A DNA stretch of 64,000 bases from NCBI RefSeq assembly GCF_019097595.1, contig NC_080716.1:10155401-10219400 (forward strand), given 5' to 3'. Below, piece after piece: positions 26,081 through 39,900 of this stretch (positions are counted from its first letter, which is position 1; each line of letters begins with the position of its first letter). Source of the stretch: Hemibagrus wyckioides. Lineage: Eukaryota; Chordata; Actinopteri; Siluriformes; Bagridae. Position numbers and translations under genes: made by a program. The notes beneath the pieces were generated by a model. That model made no database searches. It saw only the letters and a program-made list of their open reading frames with translations, and had not been told where the DNA came from.

Positions 26081-26084
<4 letters not shown>
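25988..26084. promoter_or_regulatory. CpG-rich block with CRE palindrome
   Basis: A short dense run of CpGs ('cacgcgcacgacgcgg', 'cagccgcgcgggg') followed by the palindrome GTGACGTCAC at 26061-26070, containing a perfect CREB/ATF site TGACGTCA. It is bordered by a (CT)n tract and is 1.75 kb upstream of the emilin2 ATG. Candidate promoter. Confidence 0.5.

Positions 26085-26117
<33 letters not shown>
26085..26117. repeat. (CT)n microsatellite
   Basis: Uninterrupted CT tract of 16 units. Confidence 0.95.
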
Positions 26118-26120
<3 letters not shown>

Positions 26121-26435
26121 CCAAACGTCAAATATGAACCAGCGTCTAGATTGGGCGCTTCATCAGTTACTCAGTATATGAAGTGAATTCTGTAGGGATA
26201 ATTACAACCCAACTAAACTTTTATAACACATTTAGGGCATTTTAGATGTCAAATATTTCAATTCATATTCTGGTCATAGAATACATTTGCATGTGATGCT
26301 TCTTTCCACAGCTTGAATCAGCTAGTAGTGTGGATGTGTAACAGTTATCAACATTTCAGCCTTTTTTTGTTCTTATAGTAGTACAATAATAATAGTACTC
26401 TTATAGTATCTGACTGATTTATTTGCTTTATGTTT

Positions 26436-26466
26436 AAGGGCATCTGCCAAATGCAGTAAGTGTAAG
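26436..26466 (-). repeat. fragment of dispersed repeat A2
   Basis: 'aagggcatctgccaaatgca' is the reverse complement of the 'gcatttggcagac' block seen at 48.4 kb and 50.2 kb. Confidence 0.5.
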
Positions 26467-26822
26467 TTTATTATCTAATTGATATTGTATCCAACACACT
26501 ATAACAATACTTTTTTTGCATACATGTTATGCAATAACTATTATACCTGTGTCTACAATTGACCTCCTGCTGTTTCCTTGATGCACTTAGAACACAAAGA
26601 ACCTTTAAGGGTTCTTTGCTGAAGGTGGAACCGTGACTGTATAGAACTGTACTACAGAGTTGTCTCTATTAGAAAGGGTTCCAGGCAGAACCTGTTGCAG
26701 ATCCTGGCTAATTGGATAATTATCAAGAACACTAACGATCTAATAAACCCATAAAGAGCCATAAAAGAAGCATTTAAAATGCAGCTCAATATTGTATGTG
26801 CATTTGACACAGTCACAAAAGC

Positions 26823-26843
26823 TGTGTGTGTGTGTGTGTGTGT
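26823..26843. repeat. (GT)n microsatellite
   Basis: Short pure GT tract. Confidence 0.9.
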
Positions 26844-26997
26844 TGGGCAGTTCCAAAAGGATAGGAATATCTGACAGGTTTGACCTTGCTGGGACATTTT
26901 TTTCTTTTACTGTGGTTGTTTAGAATTAAATGGAGACATGACATTAATTAGGTGCATTAGTAATGATGTAAAGTCAACAGACAGTCCTCACAATGAT

Positions 26998-26998
<1 letters not shown>

Positions 26999-27036
<38 letters not shown>

Positions 27037-27050
27037 GAGAGAGAGAGAGA
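26999..27050. repeat. (GT)n(GA)n compound microsatellite
   Basis: GT tract passing directly into GA tract. Confidence 0.95.
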
Positions 27051-27808
27051 AGGCCTGGGGCCACTACACAATACACACACGTCCCAGCACCTGGCCACCT
27101 TTAACTGACCTTTATCCTACCTGCAACCTGTATGTGGAACTTTAAGTGTAAAACTGAACATCAAAAACAAATAAGAATGTTTATTAAAGCCTTTTAAACC
27201 ACAGTTAGTGGCCCTACTAGGTGAATAACAGTGATAACAACCCAGCCAAAAATAACTGTTATAACTGTGACACAGCATACAGTAGCAGAGAAACCTAAAC
27301 ACATATAGTCTCAGTCACAATTAGTGTGTGGTGCTGGTTTAAAAGCGCTGTGGGGCATTTAAGTCCTCTATTGTGTTTTTAGGCCACTTGTCCCGCCTCC
27401 ACTAATTCGTGTGTGAAGTGTTGCCAGATTGGGATACATACATTCGGTGTAAACACAAAAATGTATATAGTTCGGATGTGCAATTTAGTCTGTTTTTTTG
27501 TTTGTTTGTTTGTTTGTTCGGGAGTTTGTGATGCTTAATATTGTTTGGAAAAGTCACAGCATACACTTGTGTCAAAGAAATAGAAAAGGGTTTTAAAAAG
27601 ACACTTGGGGGAGAAAAACCTACTCGATTCAATCTGGCAACCTTGTATTTTGGACCCCTGTAGAGTTAAGTCTAACTTTTTTCCTCAAACTTGTGAAGTC
27701 GCTCGGACTCTCCTTCTTTTTGTCTTTGGGAAGGCTGAAGTCAGCCAGACCCTAGTCAGTTTTGTTTTAATAGTTTGTGTTGTTTGTCTTTAATTCCCAG
27801 GATTTACA

Positions 27809-27909
27809 ATGAGTGTTAAGCTTCATCTGAGCAGTTTGTGGGTCGCTCTGCTGGTTTTGGGAAGCGTGTCTCTGAGTCTCCAGTACAACTCGCACAGGCT
27901 CAGAAACAA
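27809..27909 (+). CDS. emilin2: emilin2 coding exon 1 (signal peptide)
   Basis: Encodes residues 1-34: a basic N-terminus, a Leu/Val-rich hydrophobic core, then Q-Y-N-S-H-R-L-R-N. The donor chosen is GTGGGT at 27910, because splicing there rebuilds R-N-K-N-W-C-A across the junction, the usual start of an EMI domain. The competing GTATCA at 27914 would put exon 2 out of frame. Confidence 0.88.
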
Positions 27910-30900
27910 GTGGGTATCAACTTCAGGATACTGGACTGGTGAAAGTTCATTTATCATTCATATGATGCTGTAAAAAAAGGAGAAATCGCTTTGTTTCTTG
28001 GCATTATGCTGAACTTTATCTTCATTTCTTTTATGTTGGTGAGATTAACGGTTAATCGCGCGGAGATTTTACAGTCATTTGGGTGGGGAAAAAACGCGTT
28101 TTCTTAAAGCACAAGTTAAGTTTAGACTTTTTCATCACTCAAATGCTGACACGTGGATAAAGAATGATGAACTGCATTTGATAAAGCACTAAAACTGATT
28201 TGTTTGTTTGTTTTTGCCATTAAAGTGGCACCTCTCATATTTGTCTCAACGCAACAAAAATGCTATAAAGAATAGGGTCTAAACTTGGTTGAATTCATTC
28301 CTATGAGACCAGATGTTCCAGATGTGCTTGCACGCTAAATGACACACTTTTTAATTGGCCACGATCGTTGCGTAATTTGGCTCGCTTTCTGTGATTTCAG
28401 CATTCAAAATGGTATCGCAGTGGATGAATTTCATCTTGAATCTTATCTTGGATTAAATAAATCGCCATTGTTTTTGTTTTGTTTTTTTTTTCTGGCAGAA
28501 ACTGGTGCGCGTTCATCGTGCAGAAGAACGTGAGCTGCGCAGTGCGCGCGGACTTTCCGGCAGCGGTTGAAGCTGAAGCTGCGCCCTGCCCTCCACACCA
28601 GCCAGACTGCGAGCCGTCAGTGATGTGAGTACCACCGTGAGGGGCGGGGCATGGGGCGGGGCTTGATCTGATCCTTATGAACAGCTACGAGTGACGCTAA
28701 TACTACAGGGAGAGGGTGGGGCTTAGGAGATAAAGCCAGAGACTGCACGACTAACCAAAAAGGGAGCTGTACATCCGTGCTTGTAGTGTGTATTCTATGG
28801 TGATTCAGAGAGCTATTTAGTAACACAGGCTCTGTGTGTGTGTGTGTGTGTGTGTGTTTGTGTGTGTGTGTGCATTTGGTGGAGTGTATGATTATTAGAC
28901 ATTGGTTGCAGCTTAATTACATCACTGTTCTCAACTTGAAAACAGCTCGAAGGCACTAGAGAAGGGATGTCAGTCTTCAGTCTTAAGAGCGCAGCACAGT
29001 ACTCATTTCACCCACATCAACTCATTAGCTGATCACCATCAGAGAACATGATCATCCTGGGATAGCATGACCATAAGGGATAAACACAGGGCTGTGGCCT
29101 TAAATCTGAATATCAACGTGTTTTATATCATTAAACATTCATGTAGAGGTCTCAAAGACAACATTTTAGGTGTTTTCACACTAATCTTCATTTCACCCTG
29201 AATGCCTTGCTTTTACAATTTACAGAACTGTAATTTAAATGCCAATCAAGGCTTTTATATTTGTAATAGCAGATGTAATCTTTCAGTAGTGACAGCAGTT
29301 TAAGTCTAGCAGAACATTTATGTTGGTTTCAAGTGTTTTGAAGCAATAGCCAGTGTAGTCGGTATTTGTGACACACCCTAGCTGTGTTTATCTCTGTTTC
29401 TAAGAGAAACACTGTTACCTCCAAAAGACTTGCAAAAGCAAAGAGATCATTTAGCTTACACACTAATATATCTGAATAAACTCGGTGTATGTACTCAAAT
29501 TATGTAGACCTTTATTCGTGTACAACAATATGAGGCTGACTCTTACATTACCGGAGTTTTTTTTTTTTTTGGTTTTATAACCAGAGTGTAAAACTGAAAG
29601 TGCAAGCAAACATCCTTTGTGACAACATATGTGGTTGATCCATGAGTTTTCCAAAAAAAAAAAAAGAGCATTATGCAAGTGATTACTCTTTGCTGCTTTT
29701 TTTTTTTATTGCATTTTGTTAATTGCTTCAGATTGCTGCCTGTAAGTGTACTGATTAAGGTCCTTGATGATTTTCTTTCTTATATAACGTCCAATTACAC
29801 AACTCACTATTCAGCTATTGCTTTGAAGCATAGCACAGAGAGCACAAATGTTTTTTGGTGCATGCTTGAGGTCTTATCATTAGTTTGTACTTTGTTGATG
29901 TCACCAAAGTGCAGTCTTAAAAGATGACAGCAGATATTATGATGCCATTCGGGACAGGGCCTAATGCGGAAGTAGCAGCCATTGAGTGCACAAATCTCAT
30001 TCCTCTGTGGCAGGGATCTTCAATCTTGTCCTCAAAGGGCCAGTGTGGCTGCAGGCTTTCATTCCAACCATGCAGGAGTCACTCCTGTTTCTACTTGTTT
30101 AATCTTGGACTGCAATCAACTATCAAGTGTGCCTCCTATTTGGCTGGAATGAAAGCCTGGAGCCAAAATGGCCTTTATTGGGCATGGCTTAAGAACCCTG
30201 ATCCATGGGGAATGGTGACATGATCTAAATAGTGTTTGTGTGACTGGTCACATTATCTTAACATGGCAGCTATCAATGCAATGTAAACTGTGTTATCTAT
30301 ATTCATACAATTTGGTGTCAGACAGATGGGGATGGGTTCCTCATGTTTGGGTCTCAATGTTTCTTCCTCATTTTGTCTCAGGGAGTTTTTCCTTTCCACC
30401 ATTGCCTCTGGTTTGCTCATTAGGGATATATATATAAAAAAAATTTACTTGATCATTTTATTCTGTATTTTTGTATTACTCTACAGCTGCTCATTGTTAA
30501 AATCACTGTACAAATAAAACTGATTTAACTCATTTGAAGCAATTTGACTCTTCACCTCATGTAAATGTGTACTGTTTTTGTGTTACTGTAAGTTTCTTGT
30601 ATTTTATAACTGTTTAAAATCTTAAATGGCTAATGTTTAAGCCTAAAATGAAAAGTCCTATAACCAGTGCTGGCACAGAACTGTAAACTAGAGTGCTAAA
30701 CATTTCTTTTTTGCAAAATATCATTTTTAACATTCCACAATTGGTGTTATTTTTGACTGACAGTGTGTGTTGTGTAAGAATGGCAAAGATCCATTAGTGT
30801 GTTATCCCTTATGAAGGAGAAAAACACAAACACAATGGTTCATGCAGGTCTGACCTTATGTTCCTTATCCGATTTCATAATGAGGTTTCTTCCACCGCTT

Positions 30901-33900
30901 CTTAAAAAACGTGTTACAGTGAAGAGTTACCATGAAAAGAATATGGCTTGTTATCTGGGAGATTTCTGTGGGAACATGCATTATTTTCATCCATAATTGC
31001 ACTCACAGATGTGAAAACTGACCCAGTCCCATCCTCATCACAGGAAATGATGCCATTGCCTTCTTTCATTTTCTTATTACTGATGGGAATGCAGCGTCTC
31101 ACTGGGGTTTATTGTGTTACTCTTCAGTTAATCGTGTGCATGGAGAACCAAGTGCATTTATGCAGATTTTCAAAGTCATCAGAAGGTTTCATATGATTAT
31201 TAAACACCATTGTTGATGGTTCTAGCAGTCTAAGGTGGGTCTACTTGGAATATCTTTGAAAAGGGAGTTGTAGAGTTCTCTATGTAGATTCTTTAGCAGT
31301 TGTCTCAGAGGTCCAAAGCAAAGAACATTATTAGAGTTAGAGGGATATTTTTTTCTAAGAGTGTTCAGTCAATTGGTTCTAGGGAAATGCTTTGTTTTTA
31401 TACTTCTTGAAGTTGCCATGGAGTGTTTTTATTTAACGCGGTTTATGTGGTCACATTGCAAAACTTTAGCTTAATTGCAAATCACATGAATGCCTGGAGG
31501 AGCGCTCTAAATTTATATATTTGTGCCGGGAACTTCACTTACTGAGCACTTTATTAGTCAAACCTGTAGAGATATTCATACAATTATTAAATCAGCCAAT
31601 TGTGTGGCAGCTGTGCAATGCATAAAATCATGCAGATATGGGCCATCAGAATGGGGTCTTAGTGATTTTGACCATTGTATTGGTTCTGGTGCCAGATAGG
31701 CTGGTTTGAATATTTTTGAAACTGCTGAGCTTATGAAATTTTATGAAACTATCTGTAGAGTTTAAACAACTGTGAGGAACACAGTTCCGTTGGTGGAAAC
31801 ACCTTGTTGATGAAATAGGAAAATGGCCAGGCTGATTCAGGCCAACACGAAGGATGCAGTATTCAAATAATCACTCCTTAAAACTGTGCATCTCAGTGTG
31901 TACATAGCATTAAAGCTTGAGGTAGATGGGCTAGAATAGCAGAAAACCACATTGGGTCCCACTCCTGTCAGGAAAGAATACAGAAATCTGAGGCTTCAGT
32001 GAGTACAGCAATCCGAGACAGTTGAATATTAGACAAAAAAAATCACCTGGTCTTTTCTGCTCCCATAAGATTGGCTGATTAGATAATTGCAGGAATGAGG
32101 TGTATCCAGTGAGATACAAGATTGCTGGTTCTCCTTTTTTGTGCTTCTCAGGATAGCATAAGGTAAAAGTCCACACCCAACCAGACAATGTCTTTAAATA
32201 GGTTGTTAAGATTTATAGCACATCACAGCATATAATATAGATGAGATAATGTGGGTTATCCCATAACATAGGTGAGAACAGGAACTGCCTTGTCGTTTGG
32301 AAGTTCCACAACATTAAATCTAACAGTAAACCATTGAAATGTGCAATACCTCTTTCATTAATAAAGTAAACATTGTAAGCGTTCTGTTTTCCAGGTATCG
32401 GACCCATTTTCATCCCAGTTACAGGATTTCCTATAAGACTGTTACTGAACTGGAATGGAGGTGCTGTCCAGGATATCAAGGTCCAGACTGCAAAGAACTA
32501 AAAGGCATCCCAAATCGACAGATGTTATTAAAACCTCAACCGAAGCCAAATCCTCAGCCATATACTGGATACGTTCAAAACTCACAAAGTAAGATAGTCA
32601 CGAACGTTTGTCTTTCTCTAATGGTTTCAGATTTCATAGTAAATATTAATTATGCTTATAATCTAATCCAGATTTGAACAACAAAGGTATCTGTTATTCA
32701 ATATCTGACGTTCAGTTTATTGTACATACAAATATTCTTACCAGAAGGATCCGTTTGCCACCCATCTTTTCTCCTGTGATAGGGCCAGAGAGACAGAAGG
32801 CAGAGCAAGACAACAGCTACCATGAGGTTGAAAAAACCCAGCAACTGGAAGAAGAAGTGCATCGCCTTTCCCAGACAGTGCTGGACCTTCAGGCAGCCAT
32901 GACTAGCATGTCGGCGAACCTACGTGCCGATTTACAGGAGGACACCAGCAAAATGCTTGTCAGTCTCCTCAGCAACATGCATGTGCAAGATAGCGCAAGA
33001 TCAGGAGGTATAGAGGAGAGCGTGGTGCATCTGGATGGGCACCAGGCCACAAGGGGAGTCGAGGAGAGGGGCATGGAAAAAGTGCTGGCCAGGCTTAATG
33101 ATGTGACAGATGCTCTGAAAAGCAAGGATGAGGCAATTGAGGAGCTGCGGGAAGCTGTGACTGGAAACAGTGGCCAGATCCGTATGCTAATGGATGCTTC
33201 TCAGGGACCAATGGTTACTGCTGGTGCCTCCTCAGACATTGATATTCTTCAGTCCTACATTGATACTAAGTTTGAGAAATTAAAGAAGGAGCTGGTTTTG
33301 GATATGAAGGATGAGATAGAAAAGCTGAAGAGTGCATGTGATGATAAGATAATGTCTTGTCAGAAGTCCTGTAAAGAGGGATGGAAGGGAAGTTTTGACA
33401 ACCTGACAAACCTACTGGACATTCAAGAGGTCAAACTAAGGAAGGAGATACGTGAGCTACGTCTGGATATGGCTATGTCTGACGGACTGGTGCGTACTCA
33501 CAGGCAAGCAGCTCCATTCAATGAGGATGACGGTGAATTACGAAATACGATTCAGCGCTTGGTAGATGCTCAGAAAGTCTTAAACGCCCGTGTGGACAAT
33601 GAACTGGGACATCTGTCCATGCTACAGCTGGAAGATGTATTTGGCCCTCGCTTGGATGAACTTGAAGACAGGATGAATGTGACCGAGAGGAATGCAGAAA
33701 CCTACTGCTTCTACGTGGATGAGAAATTAACCAAGGCTCTAAGCGAAGAGACAGCAAAGATCCGGGAGCTCTTGGACAAGAGACTGAATTCTGTAGAGGA
33801 CCAGTTCACGAGAATGCTGGTAGAGATAAGTAACACCTCCTTCCCAGGGATGTTCAGCGAGTCTGTTGATGGTCTGCAAACTCAGGTTAATTCAAACAAT

Positions 33901-36900
33901 TTTGCGATTCAAGGATTGGAGGACAAATTGAATGCTATTGAGCAGATCTGCACCACTGGCTGCAACACAGGACCATTCACCAATCCTCAACACCTAGGTG
34001 GCCTGGAGAGTATTCAGGCAGATCTGAGGCACTGTAGGAATCAACTGGATGTCCTGAGCACTAGTACTAAAAACAATGCGGCAAAGCTTGTAGAATTAGA
34101 CAGGGTAGTTGAACGTGTGAGGCTCAACAATCAGCTTAACAGTGTTAGCGTGCAGGATGTGCACAACAAGCTGACGCCTCTGACAGATAATGTGAGTGGA
34201 TTGACTGGAGCTGTGACAGGGTTAGGAGATGTCATGAGCAGGTTTAGCCAGGATCTTCAGACCTTGAACTCTAGCTGTTGCCAAGTAGTGGAGATAGAAC
34301 CGATTCAGCCACCAGCAACAGTACCATCTCTGTCCCATGAGGCAGGCAAACCAAGCCAAAATCAGTTGGACGAGCTCAGCAACAGACTAGACAGGCTGAG
34401 ATCCCAGGTGACTGCAGAGCTGACCCTTTGTAAGGAGAAGGCAGCAGGTTCAGCTGAAGGGATCTCTGCAGTAGGCAACAGGATTACTACACTAGAAGAA
34501 TTGTGTCGGAAAGGAAACTATGAAAGAGTTCAGGCTATGAAAGACGGTCTGGAGAGAAATGTGGCTGAGATGAACTCCACATTGCAAACACACTCCAGGG
34601 GGATCAGTAACCTCCAGACCACTCTGCACAATGTTCAGGCACAGCTTGCAAACATTCAGAACCATTCTACAAAACAGCAAGGTAAGTGATGCAAAAGCCA
34701 TTATCCAAAAACTTTAATTCTGTGTACTACAAAAACAAACAGATTTGTGATCTCACCTATTTGTGAAATCAACATTTTCATCAAGGTCAAATATATTAAA
34801 TATATCAATGTTTACTTCTGGGTACTATTTCTTCCTTCACTGGGCTTAATGTGTTGTATTAATGCAAATATCTATTATACTGTACTTCACCATGTCTCAA
34901 CACCACTGGAAGTAAGATTGTATTTGTACTATTCAAAAGCTGAGATACATACTGAAAAATGATGTACATGACTTGGAAAAGCCCCTAAATGGAAATTGGA
35001 TTGCTTCCACACTCAAAAATTATGATTCCCTTTTCAGTTGTAAGGATTTATCTTTATGACTCATCTATAATCCACAGACCAGTTCTTCTCATTTTTTGGA
35101 AGGTTTCTGAGAAACTTATCCCAAAGTTAATTCTAAAGTTGAAGAGTGTCATAATGTCCACAGTGCATGCACAAGAGTCGACAGTTCCCCAGAGCTGCAG
35201 AAAGGCAAGGGGCCTCCCTACATTTAGCAAAATGAGAGTTATGAGCATTGGCATGGAGCCAAATACAATCATGTCTTTCTCATAAACAAGTGACGGTAAT
35301 CGTTATGTGATGTTGTTATGCCAACCATCTTACGTTTTGGTTTGTTGTCTAAAAGATTTAGCTTTATGTAATATAGAAAAAATGTGGGATCTGCATTGCT
35401 ACAGAACTGGACATACTCATGAAACCCATAACTCACAGAGTAGCTTTAACTCGGGTATAACAAAATTTTTCCTATGCTACTATTTCAAAGATAATCTCTG
35501 TAGGTTGATGAATGAGTGATTTTCCTCCTCCTCCTCCTCCTCTTCATCCTCCTCCTTTTCCTGAGCTTTCTGAGCTCATGAGTTGTGTAGTCCATCCAAC
35601 TGTCCTTTTGCTGGTCATGCCCTAGTTTTCCCTGCACAGAATGAGGAAATGTGTAGGATGTTCAGTATATGTATGTTTGTGTGGGTCTGGTCTTCATTAA
35701 CCAGCAGAGCCTGGGACTGGGCCTCTGGATGTATGGTGCAGTAAACCAGACTCACTACCCCACCCCAGTGCAGATGTTGGGCTATGAGCCGTCCGTGATG
35801 TAACGCCTGCATGCTGATTCCTAGGAGCCTCCCTGTAAAGCCTGATGTCATCATTCCAGGGTGGATATCAAGTACTGTTAATTCCCAAGCATGCGTAAAG
35901 GTTGTGATCAGGCACAAGTCCAATGTATTCACAGACGCATGATAATATAAGTCATATAACACAATTATACTATCCGTATATATGTATCTGGCTTCAGATT
36001 TAAACTTTAAATAGACATAGTCTAGAAGTTGTTGTGCAGACAGAGGTAGAAATGCACAGTCATCATGATCTTTGTAGGTAATTAGTGGCCTGTGAATGGG
36101 GGAGGTTTAAATCCTGTTATTTTTGTTTGGATCTGCTCATGATATATTCTAATGAATTTAGATAGTTGTATATCCTTAAATACATCCAAACTAGTAGGCT
36201 AATTTAAACCACTACAACCCTGAGGAGGTAGTTACTGAGGAGGCTGGAAATGTATTGTGTGGTGCCTTTGTTTGTCACGACTTGTTTGTTAGGTTCCATG
36301 GGATGCCAGTACTAATGCATACCTCTAATCTCAACCAGATGCCCTGTGAACCTCTTTGACAAACTGAAAAAAAAAAAAAAAAACTGGAATAGTACCCCTC
36401 CTATTCAAGTCTGTATCTGTTTAGACATCATAAGATCATTGTGAGTAATGTATACAAGTAAATTCAGCTACATAGCTAAATAACATACGTTTCTATTCTA
36501 TTGTATGGTACATATAATGCAGTTAGCTTTATTTTGAGTCAGCAACAATTTCCTCAAGAAATACACAGAGGAAGTCAAATACCTGTATCCCAGAAATTAA
36601 CATTCATACCATTTTGCAGTCTAATTAAGATAACAGATGTGCACTAATTATTATTAAATAGTTATTAGCCCACAGTTTTAGTCATTTGGGTTTTTGCAAA
36701 CAAAATATTTTTAATAGATTTTTTTTTTCTAACAGAGTTGGGGAAAAGCACACTCAAACCATGTAGTTTTTGTAGTTCTAAAAAGGCCCAGAAAGGTGGA
36801 AAGAATGAAGTATCATAGCCAACAAGACAACTGGGCTTGCTTTTGCAGAGTCTTACGCATTACTCATTGCTTCTGGCAAGCAGTCTGGGGCAGGGGTACG

Positions 36901-39900
36901 CCATTGTGCAATTCTGGATCCAGTTCATACAGTTATTCTGTCAGTGACAACACAATCTGCTGGGAAGTATGCGGTTTCTTAAATCCAGTCCCCTTCACTG
37001 ATTATAGCAAATTGCCTCCTTTATGAATTAATAACTCTCACCACAATAGAAGATTCTGACCTTCAGTCAGCGTAACAGACTAATAGGCCCACAGCTCATA
37101 CAAGAAACAAACACGTGAGGGAATTCTGGAATAGAGGACCTTGAAAATAAAGCCCTCACATGCTGTATATTTCAGCTTATCTACACTTATCCTCTTTCCT
37201 GTCCTGCTATTCTGGCTGATTGATATCTTACGAGTATAAAATGCCACAGTATCTCTCGCCCTCTTCCACTATGTGTGCATTCTGCAGAGGTGACCTGACC
37301 AGCTGTAGGATGGGTGACTATTTTTAGTATTACTATAGCTGATACTTTGGTGGAGAAATCAGAAAGTGGAGAATAAGAGCTGGGTCAGAGTTCTGTGTCA
37401 GGGTCCAGAGACTCATCTGGATGTTTTCTTATTGGATCAGGCCAAGAGTGAGATTACTTCACTGAGGTCTGGCCATTAGGGCAAGGTGCAGAACTGTGGT
37501 CGTTAATAAAACCTTGTGAGTGTGTGCGTAAAAACTGCCACTTCCTTCCATTTTTGCCATCCAAACTAATGGCTGAAATGGGACCCAGCATTTTCTGATC
37601 ATTTGAAGTATCCCATTTCAATCCAGTCCTCCCATTTTGGTAATTTATAAACATCGCCTTCCTAGACTAAGCGGTCGCAAACCCAAAGTTCATCCTCCAT
37701 ACACAAGCACCACATCTGAGTCAACACCATTGTCTAAAGCATACTTTTACATCAGCGATCACCAACCCTGTTCCTGGAGACCTTTCTAGAAAATTCGGTT
37801 CATAATTCAATACAGCTGATCATGTTGAACAGAATGTGTCAGATGAGGGAGTCAGACAGGAAGGTAGATTTCCAGAAACAGGAGTAATTTTGGCTTGATA
37901 GTATCATAGTGAGTCACTCTCAGTTAAGATGCAACATCTGTTTGTAGTATGCTGAGCCATTGCGCAAAGTAGCTTGTGATTTCCTCTGCAGTTCCAAGCA
38001 GAGTTCCCCCATGGGAAACACTTAGATAGCAATTATCTCATGGGAAATGGGCTTTACGTGTGTGTTTCTGAGATACCTGGTGTTACGAACGGTGATGACG
38101 CAGGAAATAGGTCGGGTGCTCATGGGATTTTAGCTGGTGCTTTGTTGTACACGTGCCGGGTGTAAGCAGGAAGAAAAAAATGCAATTACGGTGTTGACTA
38201 AACCCTTGTGTGATGAACAACACATGCTAGGTTGAGGAAACATCACAGTGTGAGGCTGCTGACGCTAGTTAAAAATGTAGCCACTAATGGAAGTTTTTTT
38301 GTCCATTTGGCTAAATCCTTGGGCAAAGCATTTTGCCCTTTATAATGGACATTATAGTGAAGGAGGGTATTACAGTACATCTAGTATCTAGAGAATTATA
38401 ACGATGGGCTAAATATCTAATTAAGGATCATCAGAAATGCTTGCATATTTGATCTTAATGCCACAAATATCTGAACTCTGATTGGAACCCAATTTGGATG
38501 GTGGCCTAAACTCTTTTTTATATATATATATATGAATATGAACTATGTCCCCAGACATGCTAGTAAAGCAGTGTCAGCATGGTGTGTGAATTCTAGCCCT
38601 AACAATTCCTCAACCTCAGCTACAACGCAGCAGTGCAATCATTTGAATCCCAAGTGCAGTTATTGTCTTCTACTTCCCAAAATGTAAACACACTAGTAGA
38701 CTAATTTATAACCCCGCAAACTTGACCAGGCAGTTAGGCAGAACGAGGAAAGTGCTAGATGTATTGCACCAGATTGCATTACGCTGCTATCTGTAGACTT
38801 TGTTTTTTTCCCATGAGCTTCATATCTGATTGCTTGCTCATGGGCGCGTGAAAGTATAAACCTTCCACTCACATGACTTTTTTGTTGCATCCTGTGGGAT
38901 CCCAATCCTGTAGCACACCTCTAGTCTTAAACAGATGTTCGGTGAACCTTTCTGGCAAGATTTCTATTTTTTTTTTTTGTTTTTTTTTTTTTTAAACAGA
39001 AACAAAAGAAAGAAGTAACAGTGCACCTCTTATTGCCTTCTGTATTTGTATCACTGTGGTACATTATCTGTTCAATCCGAATATTGCATTCATATTCTGT
39101 TACATCTCTAATGCATATCTTTATAAGATTAGTCATCTAGTCCACTCTATTCATATTTTTAACTTATGTTGACCGATTTATCCATTTAAATTTCAGATAT
39201 TTTCTGTCTGAGTGTTTTATCTGCCAGCCTTTGACCCATATCTGTTAACCCCCTCTCTCTCTCAGGAGTTCCAGTGAAGCAGGAGCAACCCGGTGCTTTC
39301 CCACCGAGAAGGGCATATATACCCGAGATCCACATTCCTATACTTATACCCCATAGGACAGTGCCTGTTACTTCCCGTCCATTTGTACGCCAGCCCTCAA
39401 ACCCACGCCAGCCTTACGCCCCTCTGCAGCCCTCAAGCCCACGCCAACAGCCTAATCAAGTCCTTTTGACTGGAGTGGCCGGTCCGCCCGGATACATGCA
39501 AAGAGTCTCCTCTCGGCGGGAGCGTGGATCCCAAGAGTTAAACAAACCCATGAATGGATTTGCAGGTGCACCAGGTCAGAAATCACACAAGTTAAAAAGT
39601 TCTGCAATGTTTTACATTAAAAAAGCTTACATCCTTGCCTTGCACCTTCACAGCAAGCTATCCTCCAGTAAACCCAGTGGCGTATAAACCCCAACCGATC
39701 GCAGGTACAAAGCTTTTGTCTCTGTAGGTAAGCTATATACTTGTCTTCACTTCATTGTAATCAATATGCCTTTTTTTTTTTTGTTTTTTGTTAGCTTCCC
39801 AAGTGTTATGGAATCCTGCACAAAGGCTTGTTGCAACACCAGGTAAACTGGAAATGGATTACTATGTGCATATCTGTTATTATTTTCCACCACCCATATT

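Larger units (their letters stand above)
23661..27808. other. emilin2 5' flank, no further gene recognised
   Basis: Holds two Tc1-like relics, microsatellites, a CTCF-like motif and a CpG/CRE block. Sequence from 27330 to 27808 contains 'ccgcctcc' and 'ttcccag' just before the ATG, but I cannot place the transcription start. Confidence 0.5.

Noticed and set aside
27910..27919. Alternative emilin2 exon 1 donor GTATCA at 27914
   Set aside because: It would shift exon 2 out of frame, while GTGGGT at 27910 restores the EMI start.
32889..33757. Minus-strand frames of 78-79 codons
   Set aside because: Antisense to the large emilin2 coiled-coil exon, which explains the open reading.
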